This document shows, piece by piece, positions 16,403 through 24,581 of a stretch of 64,000 nt of DNA (positions within the stretch are counted from its first letter, which is position 1; each line of letters opens with the position of its first letter). The stretch covers positions 1 through 64,000 of the forward strand of contig CALWNE010000034.1 in assembly GCA_944382705.1 (NCBI GenBank), written 5' to 3'. This DNA is from an uncultured Allofournierella sp. (GTDB lineage: Bacteria; Bacillota; Clostridia; Oscillospirales; Ruminococcaceae). A program made the position numbers and the translations under genes. Under the pieces are notes generated by a model. The model saw nothing but the letters and a program-made list of their open reading frames with translations. It did no database searches and was not told the DNA's origin.

Positions 16403-17584
16403 ATGATAAAGCTGCTGAAACCGATTAGTTTTTTGTTGTGTTTTTTTTGTTTTGTTCCATTCCTCTATTTGTTGCCGATTCCAAGCGACACACAGCCATA
16501 TGCATTTATTATGGCATGTGTATTTTGTGTAGTCGTAAGAAAAGTAAAAATTCCAAAAATATTCTATAATATTATATGGATTTATATTTTAATTGTTGTT
16601 GGAGCATTGGTTACAATAATTTTAGCAAAGCCGTCTGAAAAATTTCTAGTACTAAGGAAGACTTTTAACTATGTAAGTTTGTTTGTAGTTAGTACTGCTG
16701 TATATAATATGCTGATAGCTAACAATGGGATAAATGAATTTTGGGAAAAATTATTTATTTCCATATGGTTTTTAGTAGGAGCTATACAGGCATATATCTA
16801 TCCTAATTTCATGATGCAATTTGTGTCTAACGCAAGGACTGGAGGCGCAAGAGGAGTTATTGGGCTTGCTTCTGAACCTTCATTTTATGGATACATGATG
16901 ATATTTTTCTTTTTGATTGCAAGTCAATTTAAAAAAAGTAAAATATTATTTCAGGCGATGTGCATAATTCAAATTGTGCTTTTTGCAAAATCGGCAGTTT
17001 CGCTAATTTATCTAGCGATTCTTTTTGCGTGCTATATTATTAAACAAATGGTTTTAATTTATAAGCAAAAACCTGAAAAAGTGATTGGCATGATTTTTAT
17101 TTCAATGATAGTTGTTTTTTTTGTGTTAAAATTTGGAGATGACTTGATAAGTGTTTTTGGAAACACGAGAATGATTGTTCTTTGGAAAAACCTTATTTCA
17201 AATCTTGATAGTATAACTAGCATTGAACAATTGTACCAATTGGATTATAGTGTAGCAACTAGAGTAAATTCAGTTGCTACAGCTATAAGAGAATTTTTTG
17301 CATATGGAGGAATTCCTCATGGATTTATTTATGAGGACTTTTCCTTCAGAGTGGAAAGTGGATATGGGACACTTTTGTATGAAATGGGAATATTAGGAGT
17401 TATTTTTATATATATTATTTCCAAAATTTTATATAAAGGTTTTAAGAATAATGGCCCTATTTTTGTGTGTATAAGCGCAATGATGTTTTCTTCAGTTCAG
17501 TTTGGAAATCCGATGCTGTCTTTTATACTAGGGTATGGTATGTATAACATACATTTAAACAGTCAATCAAAGAGAGTAAAATAA
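16403..17584 (+). CDS. Putative polysaccharide polymerase (Wzy/O-antigen ligase-like)
   Basis: 393 residues with about ten transmembrane segments and a central extracytoplasmic loop. Near 144-160 GGARGVIGLASEPSFYGY resembles the conserved R..G...EPS.F region of Wzy-type polymerases. It is the most AT-rich gene of the window. Wzy joins lipid-linked repeat units on the outer face. ATG 16403 was preferred to an in-frame TTG at 16388; neither has a strong ribosome site. The assignment rests on topology, the EPS motif and the place next to a flippase gene. Confidence 0.75.
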   Translation: MIKLLKPISFLLCFFCFVPFLYLLPIPSDTQPYAFIMACVFCVVVRKVKIPKIFYNIIWIYILIVVGALVTIILAKPSEKFLVLRKTFNYVSLFVVSTAVYNMLIANNGINEFWEKLFISIWFLVGAIQAYIYPNFMMQFVSNARTGGARGVIGLASEPSFYGYMMIFFFLIASQFKKSKILFQAMCIIQIVLFAKSAVSLIYLAILFACYIIKQMVLIYKQKPEKVIGMIFISMIVVFFVLKFGDDLISVFGNTRMIVLWKNLISNLDSITSIEQLYQLDYSVATRVNSVATAIREFFAYGGIPHGFIYEDFSFRVESGYGTLLYEMGILGVIFIYIISKILYKGFKNNGPIFVCISAMMFSSVQFGNPMLSFILGYGMYNIHLNSQSKRVK

Positions 17585-17601
17585 ATTTTATGTGTTAGGA
17601 T

Positions 17602-18831
17602 ATGAAACAAAAAAATGTAGTAAAAAACACGGGAATGCTTTTAGCGCTTAATATCGCTAAAATGTTTTTTCCATTCGTGACATTGCCCTATTTAACGCGT
17701 GTTTTATCCACCGATGCGTATGGTACTGTAGCCTATGTCAAATCAGTTATGAGCTATATGCAAATCCTTGTAGATTTTGGATTTGTGCTGTCTGCAACAA
17801 AAGATGTGATTCAAGCAAAAAATAACAAGCATGAATTAGAAGTCGTAATTGGTGACACTATTGCAGGAAAGATGCTGCTGGGGATTGTTGCGCTGTTTAC
17901 TTTGATAGCGCTAATTATTGCTTTACCAATTTTGCGCAGCAATGCACTGTATACTTTGCTTTCCTATTTAGTGGTCTTTATATCTATTTTTTTGCTGGAA
18001 TTTTTGTTTCGCGGCCTGGAGATTATGCATATCATTACGATAAGATTTATTGTAATGAAAACAATATCAACCATTCTTACATTTGTTTTTGTCAAGAGCG
18101 ATGCACAACTGCTTTTGATTCCTGTGTTTGATATTTTGAGTTCACTGATTGCTGTTTTGATGGCAGTCTACGAAGTAATTAAACTTGGTCTAAAGCCGAG
18201 GTTTACAGGCTTTGAAAAGGCGATTCAAAGCATCAGGCAGTCTATGGTGTATTTCTTTTCAAGCGCAGCTTCAACTTCATTCAATGCTCTAAGCACTTTA
18301 ATCATTGGAGTACAAATCAGCTCTTCGCAGGTGGCATACTGGAGTGTTTGTATGCAGGTGATTAACGCTATTCAGGCGTGTTATACACCTCTCGCAGATG
18401 GTGTGTATCCGGAAATGATAAAAAATCGCAATATTACATTGATACAAAAAATGATTAGAGCGCTGTTGCCCATTATTGCGGTAGGTTGCTGCGTTGCGTA
18501 TGTCTTTGCTGGAACAGCACTAGATGTTTTGGGCGGCGAGCAGTATCTGGTTGCGGTACCTGTTTTTCGGGCACTAATTCCGGTGCTGTTTTTCGGATTC
18601 TTGGCGGTAATGTTTGGTTGGCCAGTACTGGGTGCAATAGGCAAAGAAAAGGAGGCAACTGTTTCCACCATTTGCTCTGTTTTGCTTCATATTGCATTGC
18701 TAGTATTCCTGGTTTTTACAAATTCCTTTACCTTGTTCAATATTGCGCTCGTTCGATCGCTTACAGAGATTCTATTTTTTGCTATAAGATTTTATTATTT
18801 CAATAAGTACAAGCATCTTTTTAATACATAA
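17602..18831 (+). CDS. Wzx-type polysaccharide flippase
   Basis: 409 residues, about twelve transmembrane helices, polysaccharide biosynthesis/MATE-like superfamily. The N-terminal KNTGMLLALNIAKMFFPFVTLPYLTRVL spans the family's first helices (YLTRVL is typical), followed by YGTVAYVKS. It would move the undecaprenyl-linked repeat unit across the membrane, partnering the polymerase immediately upstream. It starts 17 bp after that gene. Confidence 0.88.
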   Translation: MKQKNVVKNTGMLLALNIAKMFFPFVTLPYLTRVLSTDAYGTVAYVKSVMSYMQILVDFGFVLSATKDVIQAKNNKHELEVVIGDTIAGKMLLGIVALFTLIALIIALPILRSNALYTLLSYLVVFISIFLLEFLFRGLEIMHIITIRFIVMKTISTILTFVFVKSDAQLLLIPVFDILSSLIAVLMAVYEVIKLGLKPRFTGFEKAIQSIRQSMVYFFSSAASTSFNALSTLIIGVQISSSQVAYWSVCMQVINAIQACYTPLADGVYPEMIKNRNITLIQKMIRALLPIIAVGCCVAYVFAGTALDVLGGEQYLVAVPVFRALIPVLFFGFLAVMFGWPVLGAIGKEKEATVSTICSVLLHIALLVFLVFTNSFTLFNIALVRSLTEILFFAIRFYYFNKYKHLFNT

Positions 18832-18848
18832 AATAATGGAGGAAATGG

Positions 18849-19961
18849 ATGAAAGCCGCAGTAATTACATTGCACACTGTATGCAACTACGGAACGCAGT
18901 TACAAGCATATGCAACTCAGGAAAAATTGAAAGAGTATTTTGATGATGTTGTTTTTATTGATTATAGACGGAGCGATACCTATGGAATGGGTCTGCTTAA
19001 AACATTTGTGAAAGGAAATCCTTTAAAGATTCCGGTTATCCTTCCCACACTTTTGTGGTGGAAGCGTGTTTTTGGGAAATTTCAAAAACAATATCTTAAC
19101 ATTGACTCAAATGTATATTTGAACAACGAAGATTTCAGCCGATTCAAAGATTGTGCAGATGTCTATTTTTCTGGAAGTGACCAAGTTTGGAATGCTGGAT
19201 GGAATAAGGGAATTATTCCGCCTATGTATCTTAGCTTTGTACCAGATGAAAAACCTAAATATGCCTACGCATCTAGCTTTGGACGCTCAAAAGTATCGGA
19301 ACAAGAAGTAAGGGATTCCAAGCGTTACATCGACCGGTATAATTTTATTACTGTGCGAGAAGAAAGCGGAGTTCCGCTGCTTAAAGAGCAGTATAACTAT
19401 CAAAATGTTTACCGAATTCTGGATCCAACTTTGTCTATGACTCCGGAATTTTGGCGCAAAGTTGCTCCGGCTCGAAAAATCAAAGAGGACTACATTCTTA
19501 TCTATAATCTGCAGAGAAGTAAGGAATTTGATCAATACGCAGAAGAATTGCAAAAGCGCACAGGATTAAAATTATATCGTTTCTGCACTCGTTTCGATCA
19601 GATGATTAAAAACGGGAAAAGCTTGCTTATTCCGGATATTTTGGAGTTCGTTTCCTTAATTGATAACGCCTCTATCGTGTTGACGGATTCGTTCCATGCT
19701 ACGGCGTTTTCCATGAATATGAATACAGAACCTATCTGCATTTATCCCAGCGATTATTCCTGCCGTCTATCCGAGTTTTTGAATCTGGTTGAAGCTGGCC
19801 ACCGGCATGCAAATGATTTTGAGGATTTTGATGTGCTGAACAGACCCGTTGATTTTGAACGAGTCAACCAAATTCTGAATCAGGAACGCAAGAAAACCGA
19901 CGAGTTTTTAACAATGGTTCAGCAACATGTTAAGAAAATGGCAGAGGAAAGAATGAGCTGA
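18849..19961 (+). CDS. Polysaccharide pyruvyl transferase family protein
   Basis: 370 residues of the WcaK/CsaB-like family. The N-terminus AAVITLHTVCNYGTQLQAYATQ has the family's NYG..LQAYA motif; FSGSDQVWNAG, ASSFGRS and, in the second half, LTDSFHATAFSM (the conserved D-S-F-H site) are visible. The family adds pyruvate ketals to sugars, or acts as a glycosyltransferase-like enzyme, giving negative charge to surface polymers. AAATGGAGGAAATGG precedes the start. Substrate is inferred only from cluster context. Confidence 0.85.
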   Translation: MKAAVITLHTVCNYGTQLQAYATQEKLKEYFDDVVFIDYRRSDTYGMGLLKTFVKGNPLKIPVILPTLLWWKRVFGKFQKQYLNIDSNVYLNNEDFSRFKDCADVYFSGSDQVWNAGWNKGIIPPMYLSFVPDEKPKYAYASSFGRSKVSEQEVRDSKRYIDRYNFITVREESGVPLLKEQYNYQNVYRILDPTLSMTPEFWRKVAPARKIKEDYILIYNLQRSKEFDQYAEELQKRTGLKLYRFCTRFDQMIKNGKSLLIPDILEFVSLIDNASIVLTDSFHATAFSMNMNTEPICIYPSDYSCRLSEFLNLVEAGHRHANDFEDFDVLNRPVDFERVNQILNQERKKTDEFLTMVQQHVKKMAEERMS

Positions 19962-19972
19962 AAGGAGTAACA

Positions 19973-20983
19973 ATGAGTTGTCAACAGGAAAAAATCAGCA
20001 TTATTGTGCCGGTTTATAATGGCCAGCGGTTTTTGCCGGAATGTGTGAATTCTATTCTGGCACAGGATTATCAAAACATTGAAGTGTTTTTGGTGAACGA
20101 TGGCTCTAAAGATAATTCCGGAGCACTGATTGATGAGTTTGCTCGCAAAGATTCTCGTGTTATTGCACTGCATCAAGAAAATGCAGGAGTGAGTGCAGCC
20201 CGAAACAATGCCCTGCGCCGGGCAACAGGTGCCTATGTGTGTTTGATTGATCAGGATGATTGTGTTGCGACAGACTATGTTTCGTATTTTTACCGGTTAA
20301 TTAAAGAAAATAGGGCTGAAATTGCGCTAACACCACAAGCAAGAAGGTTTGTATCTACCGAAGGCTTGACCGAGGATAAAACACAAGATTCGGTTGAGGT
20401 TTGGAGCGGTGAACAGGCTGCAGCGGCAATCCTATACTATAAATTCATTATTGCGCCCTGGAATAAAATGATTAGTATGGATTTGATTCGCAAGAACAAT
20501 CTGGAATTTTGTACCAAGTTTTTTAGTGGAGAAGGCTTCAGTTTTTCGGTAGATTGTTTTCAGCGCGCTCAAAGAGTTGCGGTAGGGCATAAAAAGGTAT
20601 ACTATTACCGTGTAGATAATCCAGAAAGCGGAATGACAAAATTCAGCTTGTTTGTGATTAACAGCAGCATCAATGCACAAAAGTTTATTCGTTCCAGACT
20701 TGTTAAAGAAACTCCCTCACTGGTGGATGCATGCCGTTATGCAAACTGGCATACCCATTGCGATTGTATTAATACAATCATTGGGTGCGGAGTAAAGCAA
20801 AAGCATGAGGATTTGTATAAGCAAATTAAAAGTGTATGCCAAAAAGAGGCGGTATGCGCATTTAAAGCACCTGTTTCAATGAAAGAAAAAATGAAAGCTT
20901 TTATGTATTTGCTTAGTCCTTATTGCGCTGCTCGAATCATCAATCACTTCCGGGTTCGAAAATTTACAAAAGAAGATAATTAA
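19973..20983 (+). CDS. Family 2 glycosyltransferase, last gene of the cluster
   Basis: 336 residues. ISIIVPVYNGQRFLPECVNS, VNDGSKDNSG, NAGVSAARN and LIDQDDCVAT mark a GT2 enzyme; the aspartate triad carries QDD instead of the more usual SDD. It follows the pyruvyl transferase by 11 bp with AAAGGAG upstream, and is closed by a strong terminator. This makes three GT2 enzymes for the cluster, suggesting a repeat unit of about four sugars together with the initiating one. Confidence 0.9.
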   Translation: MSCQQEKISIIVPVYNGQRFLPECVNSILAQDYQNIEVFLVNDGSKDNSGALIDEFARKDSRVIALHQENAGVSAARNNALRRATGAYVCLIDQDDCVATDYVSYFYRLIKENRAEIALTPQARRFVSTEGLTEDKTQDSVEVWSGEQAAAAILYYKFIIAPWNKMISMDLIRKNNLEFCTKFFSGEGFSFSVDCFQRAQRVAVGHKKVYYYRVDNPESGMTKFSLFVINSSINAQKFIRSRLVKETPSLVDACRYANWHTHCDCINTIIGCGVKQKHEDLYKQIKSVCQKEAVCAFKAPVSMKEKMKAFMYLLSPYCAARIINHFRVRKFTKEDN

Positions 20984-20996
20984 CCTAAAATTAACA

Positions 20997-21043
20997 CCCC
21001 CCAAGCTTTTGTTTATCCTACACAAAAGCCTGGGGGGATTTTT
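20997..21043 (+). terminator. Terminator of the polysaccharide cluster
   Basis: CCCCCC-GCTTTTG pairs with CAAAAGC-GGGGGG (small internal mismatches), followed by ATTTTT. Confidence 0.85.
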
Positions 21044-21050
21044 CTACAAA

Positions 21051-21082
21051 GGGCAAAATGTCAAACGATTGATATTTTGCCC
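21051..21082 (-). terminator. Hairpin downstream of the LacI gene
   Basis: GGGCAAAAT and ATTTTGCCC are perfect 9-bp arms with a TCAA/TTGA inner pairing. Its position just after the lacI-type gene on the minus strand suggests a terminator, though the T run is short. Confidence 0.5.
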
Positions 21083-21145
21083 TGCATCTTTTATTATGAG
21101 GGAGGGAACAACCGGCAAAGGGCCCTTGGCTGGCTTTTGGGCCGG

Positions 21146-22126
21146 TCAGGTGCTTTCCCGTTCCACCAAAGTTACCGGCAGCACCACGCTGTCTGGGCTG
21201 GCTGCTTCGGCACCGGCCACAATCCGCTCCACAGCCCAGCGGCATAAATCCTCCACCGGCTGGTGGATGGTGGTCAGGGGAGGAGTGGTCAGGCAGGCCA
21301 AATCGGTGTCATCGTAGCCCACCACCCTCAAACGGTGGGGCACCTCAATGCCCTGCTGGCTGCAATATTGCAGCACCTGTGCGGCAATGATGTCGTTGGA
21401 ACAAAACACCCCATCCACTTGCGGATGTGTCTGGAACAGGTGATGAATCACCGGCTGGTAGCGCATGGAGATAAAATCCCGCTCGCTGGCATCCACCATT
21501 ACCGGCAAAGCGGCACCTCGCTGGCGGCAGGCATCGCAAAAACCCACAAACCGTTTGTTGGCGTCCATCTCCATTTCGGCACTGCCGCTGATGTAGGCCA
21601 GGTGCTGGCAGCCCTTGCCCAGCAGATGTTCTGCGGCCTGCCACCCACCAGAATAGTTGTCTGCGCAGGCACTGGGGATGGAGGGGGCCAAAGTGCGGTC
21701 GAGGGTAACCACAGGCAGGTTGGCCACATTCACATGGTCCAGCAGGTTCTGGGTATGGCTGGCCAGAATCACCCCGGCCACCTTGTTGCTTTTAAGCATA
21801 TGGAAATACTCAATTTCCTTCTGGGCGTCCAGGTCCGAAACACACAAAAGCAGCTTGTAGCCATTGGCGCACACAAACCGCTCCACCCAGTCGATGACGG
21901 CCCCAAAAAAGAAATGCTTGGCAGATGGCACAATCAGGCCAATAAAGCTGCTTTTTTGTTTGATAAGAGACTGGGCCAGCTCGTTGGGGTGGTAGTCCAG
22001 TTCTTCCATGGCTGCTAAAATTTTGGCTTTGGTTTTTTCGCTCACATTGGCCCGGTTGTTCAGCATCCGGGAAATAGTGGTCACCGTCACGCCGGACAGT
22101 CTGGCCACATCTTTTAAGGTTGCCAT
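21146..22126 (-). CDS. LacI-family transcriptional regulator
   Basis: 326 residues. The N-terminal helix-turn-helix and hinge ATLKDVARLSGVTVTTIS and LNNRANVSEKT are classic LacI, followed by a periplasmic-binding-protein-like sensor (IGLIVPSAKHFFFG, VVTLDRTL, GVFCSNDIIAAQVLQ, VVGYDDTDLA, TTIHQPVEDL). ATG 22126 is chosen because AGGAG lies upstream and LacI proteins start right at the helix-turn-helix. It is divergent from the kinase remnant and sucrose phosphorylase, which makes those its likely targets, with sucrose or a sucrose product as a possible effector. It appears intact although the neighbouring gene is not. Confidence 0.92.
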   Translation of the reverse strand: MATLKDVARLSGVTVTTISRMLNNRANVSEKTKAKILAAMEELDYHPNELAQSLIKQKSSFIGLIVPSAKHFFFGAVIDWVERFVCANGYKLLLCVSDLDAQKEIEYFHMLKSNKVAGVILASHTQNLLDHVNVANLPVVTLDRTLAPSIPSACADNYSGGWQAAEHLLGKGCQHLAYISGSAEMEMDANKRFVGFCDACRQRGAALPVMVDASERDFISMRYQPVIHHLFQTHPQVDGVFCSNDIIAAQVLQYCSQQGIEVPHRLRVVGYDDTDLACLTTPPLTTIHQPVEDLCRWAVERIVAGAEAASPDSVVLPVTLVEREST

Positions 22127-22163
22127 AGGGCTGTTGCTCCTCTCGCTGCAAAATCTACCCGTT

Positions 22164-22192
22164 ATTATCCCATAGCGGCAGGGGGAAGTCAA
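22164..22192 (-). promoter_or_regulatory. Promoter of the LacI gene
   Basis: On the minus strand TTGACT, 17 bp, GATAAT; leader of about 30 nt. Confidence 0.6.
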
Positions 22193-22199
22193 ACCGGCC

Positions 22200-22229
22200 T
22201 TTCAAATGTTTTGATAGAATTGTTATACA
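22200..22229 (+). promoter_or_regulatory. Promoter and possible LacI operator before the kinase remnant and gtfA
   Basis: TTTCAA at 22200 and an extended -10 (TGT then TATACA, 22221-22229). Within the spacer TCAAA and TTTGA form a small palindrome around TGT (22202-22214), a candidate operator for the divergent LacI protein. Confidence 0.45.
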
Positions 22230-22249
22230 GCAAAAAGGAGAACAAACAC

Positions 22250-22615
22250 ATGAACAACACTCTGCTCAATACCCTGAAAGCCGCCCGTGAGGGTCTGGCA
22301 CAGCGTCTGGATGCCCTCACTCTGCCCGAATCCATCCCCCACGGCGATATGCCCGGCGACAAGGTGCTGATTACCGAGAGCCATGTGGCCAAGGCCAAGA
22401 CCATTCTGCCCTAGCTGGTGGACCAGATGATTGCACAGCTGGAAAACAAGCCCCTGCAGCGCTGCGTCATCAGCGTGTGCGGCGGTTCCGGCGTTGGCAA
22501 AAGCGAAACTGCCTCTCTGCTGGCCTCTCAGGCACACAAGGCAGCTGCGATTTTGTCCAAGAGCGGCCAGCTGCTGAGCTACGGCGAGTACCGGGCCATG
22601 ATGGAAACCCTGTAA
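22250..22615 (+). pseudogene. P-loop kinase-like gene, nonsense-mutated and internally deleted
   Basis: One reading frame runs from ATG 22250 (AAAAGGAG upstream) to TAA 22615 but is broken by TAG at 22412. Reading through, the N-terminal region (ESHVAKAKTILP, then LVDQMIAQLENKPLQRCVISVCGGSGVGKSETASLL in parts) contains a Walker A GGSGVGKS, after which the rest of the kinase is absent and a short tail SQAHKAAAILSKSGQLLSYGEY follows. The stop is one C to T change from CAG, which would give the natural PQLVDQM. P-loop kinases of this family normally exceed 300 residues; about 120 remain. It resembles a uridine/adenylylsulfate-kinase-like protein that I associate, from memory, with sucrose phosphorylase genes. 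Confidence 0.7.
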
Positions 22616-22637
22616 TAGAAGGAAAAGGAACAATACA

Positions 22638-24344
22638 ATGGAACAGAAAACTGCACTTTCCGCCGGTGTAATGCTGAATGCCTACCCGGACAGCATGGGC
22701 GGCACCATGGCCCAGATTGTGGACCTGCTGCGCCAGCCTGAATTTAAGCAGGTGTTTGATGCCTTTTACATCCTGCCCAGCGTATTTAATACCGACCTGG
22801 ACCGGGGTTTCTCGGTGATTGACTACAACCTGAACGAATGTTACGCCACGCAGCAGGATCTGGACGCTTTGGGCCAGCTGGGCATTGACATGAAGTTTGA
22901 TTTGATTTTGAACCATGCTTCGGTGCTGTCGCCCCAGTTTCAGGACCTGCTGAAGAACGGCGAAAATTCTCCCTACAAGGACTTTTTCATTGATTGGAAC
23001 AAGTTCTGGCAGGGCCACGGCCAGATGACCCCGGAGGGATACATCCAGCCCGACGAAGAACTGATTCGGGAGATGTTCTTCCGCAAGCCCGGCCTGCCCA
23101 TTCTGATGGTGCGGATGCCGGACGGCCGGGAGGTACCCTACTGGAACACCTTCTACCAGGAGGTTCGCTACCGTCCGGTGGATGCCAGCCAGCTGGTGGA
23201 GTGCCTGGGCATTCAGTACCAGGCTGCCAGCCAGATTGCCCAGCTGGTAAACCAGGCACTGGAGCGGGGCGAAAAGCCCGCCGCCATGGACTTTGGCGCA
23301 TTTGAGAACCACAAAGCAGCGGTGGTGGATCTGCTGGAGAGCCGCCGCAGCTACCTGGGCCAGATGGACCTAAATGTGGCTTCCCCTCTGGTATGGCAGT
23401 TCTACGACGAAACCCTGCGCAAGCTGGCAGACTACGGCGCCCGGATTATCCGTTTGGATGCCTTTGCCTACGCACCCAAGACCCCCGGCGCCCGCAACTT
23501 CCTGAACGAGCCGGACACCTGGGAGATGCTCCAGCGGGTGGGCGGCATTGCCCAGCAGTATGGCCTGAGCATCCTGCCGGAGATTCACTCCAGCTACGGA
23601 GAAAAGACCCACGAAAAACTCTGTCAGTCCGGCTGCATTACCTACGATTTCTTCCTGCCGGGTCTGCTGCTGGATGCCTTTGACCACCAGAACTTTGAGT
23701 ACCTGGTGCGCTGGATTGAGGACATCCAGACCAAGGGTATGCGGGTGGTAAATATGCTGGGCTGCCACGACGGCATTCCCGTGCTGGACTTGAAGGGCCT
23801 GCTGCCCGAAGAACGCATTGAGGCTCTAGTGGAGACCCTCAAGGGCCGGGGCGGCCTTGTAAAGGACCTGCATGGCGCCAAGAATATGTACTACCAGGTG
23901 AACTGCACCTATTACAGCGCCCTGGGCGAAAGCGACCGCCGGATGCTCATGGCCCGTGCCTTGCAGCTGTTCATGCCCGGCAAGCCCCAGGTGTGGTATC
24001 TGGATTTGTTTGCAGGTCGCAACGACCTGGAAGCAGTACGCCGCAGCGGTGGTGCGGGCCACAAGGAAATCAACCGCACCAACCTGACCCTGGAGCAGGC
24101 AAAGGACGGTTTGAATCAGCCTGTGGTACGCCGCCAGCTGGAGCTGCTGCACCTGCGCAACACCTGCCCCGCCTTTGGCTGGGATGCAAAGCTTACCGTG
24201 GAGCAGCCCGCTGCCCACCAGATTACCCTGCGCTGGGAAAAGGATGGCCACAACGCCACCCTCACCATGGATTTGAAGGCCGAAAGCTTTACCATTGCAG
24301 TGGGCGAGAACGGCACCAGCCAGGTTGTATTCCAGGAAGGCTAA
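22638..24344 (+). CDS. gtfA: Sucrose phosphorylase (GH13)
   Basis: 568 residues. Sucrose phosphorylase splits sucrose with phosphate into glucose-1-phosphate and fructose in the cytoplasm. The barrel begins ALSAGVMLNAYPDSMGG; the substrate region FDLILNHASVLSPQF follows. The catalytic nucleophile is Asp274 in IIRLDAFAY, the acid/base Glu315 in LPEIH, and the third carboxylate Asp378 in GCHDGIPVLD. It is longer than the roughly 500-residue Bifidobacterium enzyme because of extra sequence before Asp274. Related phosphorylases act on sucrose-6-phosphate or glucosylglycerate, so the substrate is not fully settled. It is apparently intact, downstream of the broken kinase gene, with GAAGGAAAAGG upstream. 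Confidence 0.85.
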   Translation: MEQKTALSAGVMLNAYPDSMGGTMAQIVDLLRQPEFKQVFDAFYILPSVFNTDLDRGFSVIDYNLNECYATQQDLDALGQLGIDMKFDLILNHASVLSPQFQDLLKNGENSPYKDFFIDWNKFWQGHGQMTPEGYIQPDEELIREMFFRKPGLPILMVRMPDGREVPYWNTFYQEVRYRPVDASQLVECLGIQYQAASQIAQLVNQALERGEKPAAMDFGAFENHKAAVVDLLESRRSYLGQMDLNVASPLVWQFYDETLRKLADYGARIIRLDAFAYAPKTPGARNFLNEPDTWEMLQRVGGIAQQYGLSILPEIHSSYGEKTHEKLCQSGCITYDFFLPGLLLDAFDHQNFEYLVRWIEDIQTKGMRVVNMLGCHDGIPVLDLKGLLPEERIEALVETLKGRGGLVKDLHGAKNMYYQVNCTYYSALGESDRRMLMARALQLFMPGKPQVWYLDLFAGRNDLEAVRRSGGAGHKEINRTNLTLEQAKDGLNQPVVRRQLELLHLRNTCPAFGWDAKLTVEQPAAHQITLRWEKDGHNATLTMDLKAESFTIAVGENGTSQVVFQEG

Positions 24345-24367
24345 GCTTGCCCGGAACAATCAAAAGT

Positions 24368-24409
24368 CCCCACCTGCTGCCTGCTCAAGGAGCATGGCGG
24401 CAGGTGGGG
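24368..24409 (+). terminator. Hairpin after sucrose phosphorylase
   Basis: CCCCACCTGCTGCC pairs over 14 bp with GGCGGCAGGTGGGG (one G-U pair). It has no T tract, so it may work with the next hairpin. Confidence 0.5.
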
Positions 24410-24450
24410 GCATAGAAGGAACAGAAGGTTTAAAAACCGATGTTCAGATA

Positions 24451-24502
24451 AAAAAGGCCATGGCCCACAGAGGAAATTCCTCCTGTGGGCCACGGCCTTT
24501 TT
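24451..24502. terminator. Bidirectional terminator between gtfA and the upp operon
   Basis: AAAAAGGCC-TGGCCCACAG pairs with CTGTGGGCCA-GGCCTTTTT with an AGGA/TCCT extension; A and T tracts on both sides. The remaining sequence at 24345-24581 shows no gene. Confidence 0.8.
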
Positions 24503-24581
24503 GCAAGGGCAGATGCTCTTTGCAGAACAATCAGGGAATGCTTGCAGTCTTGCAGCGCCCATCGTGCTCGCAAAGGGTCAA

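Noticed and set aside
10617..24500. Mobile element explanation for the accessory region
   Set aside because: No transposase, integrase, terminal repeat or attachment-site duplication could be seen at the edges.
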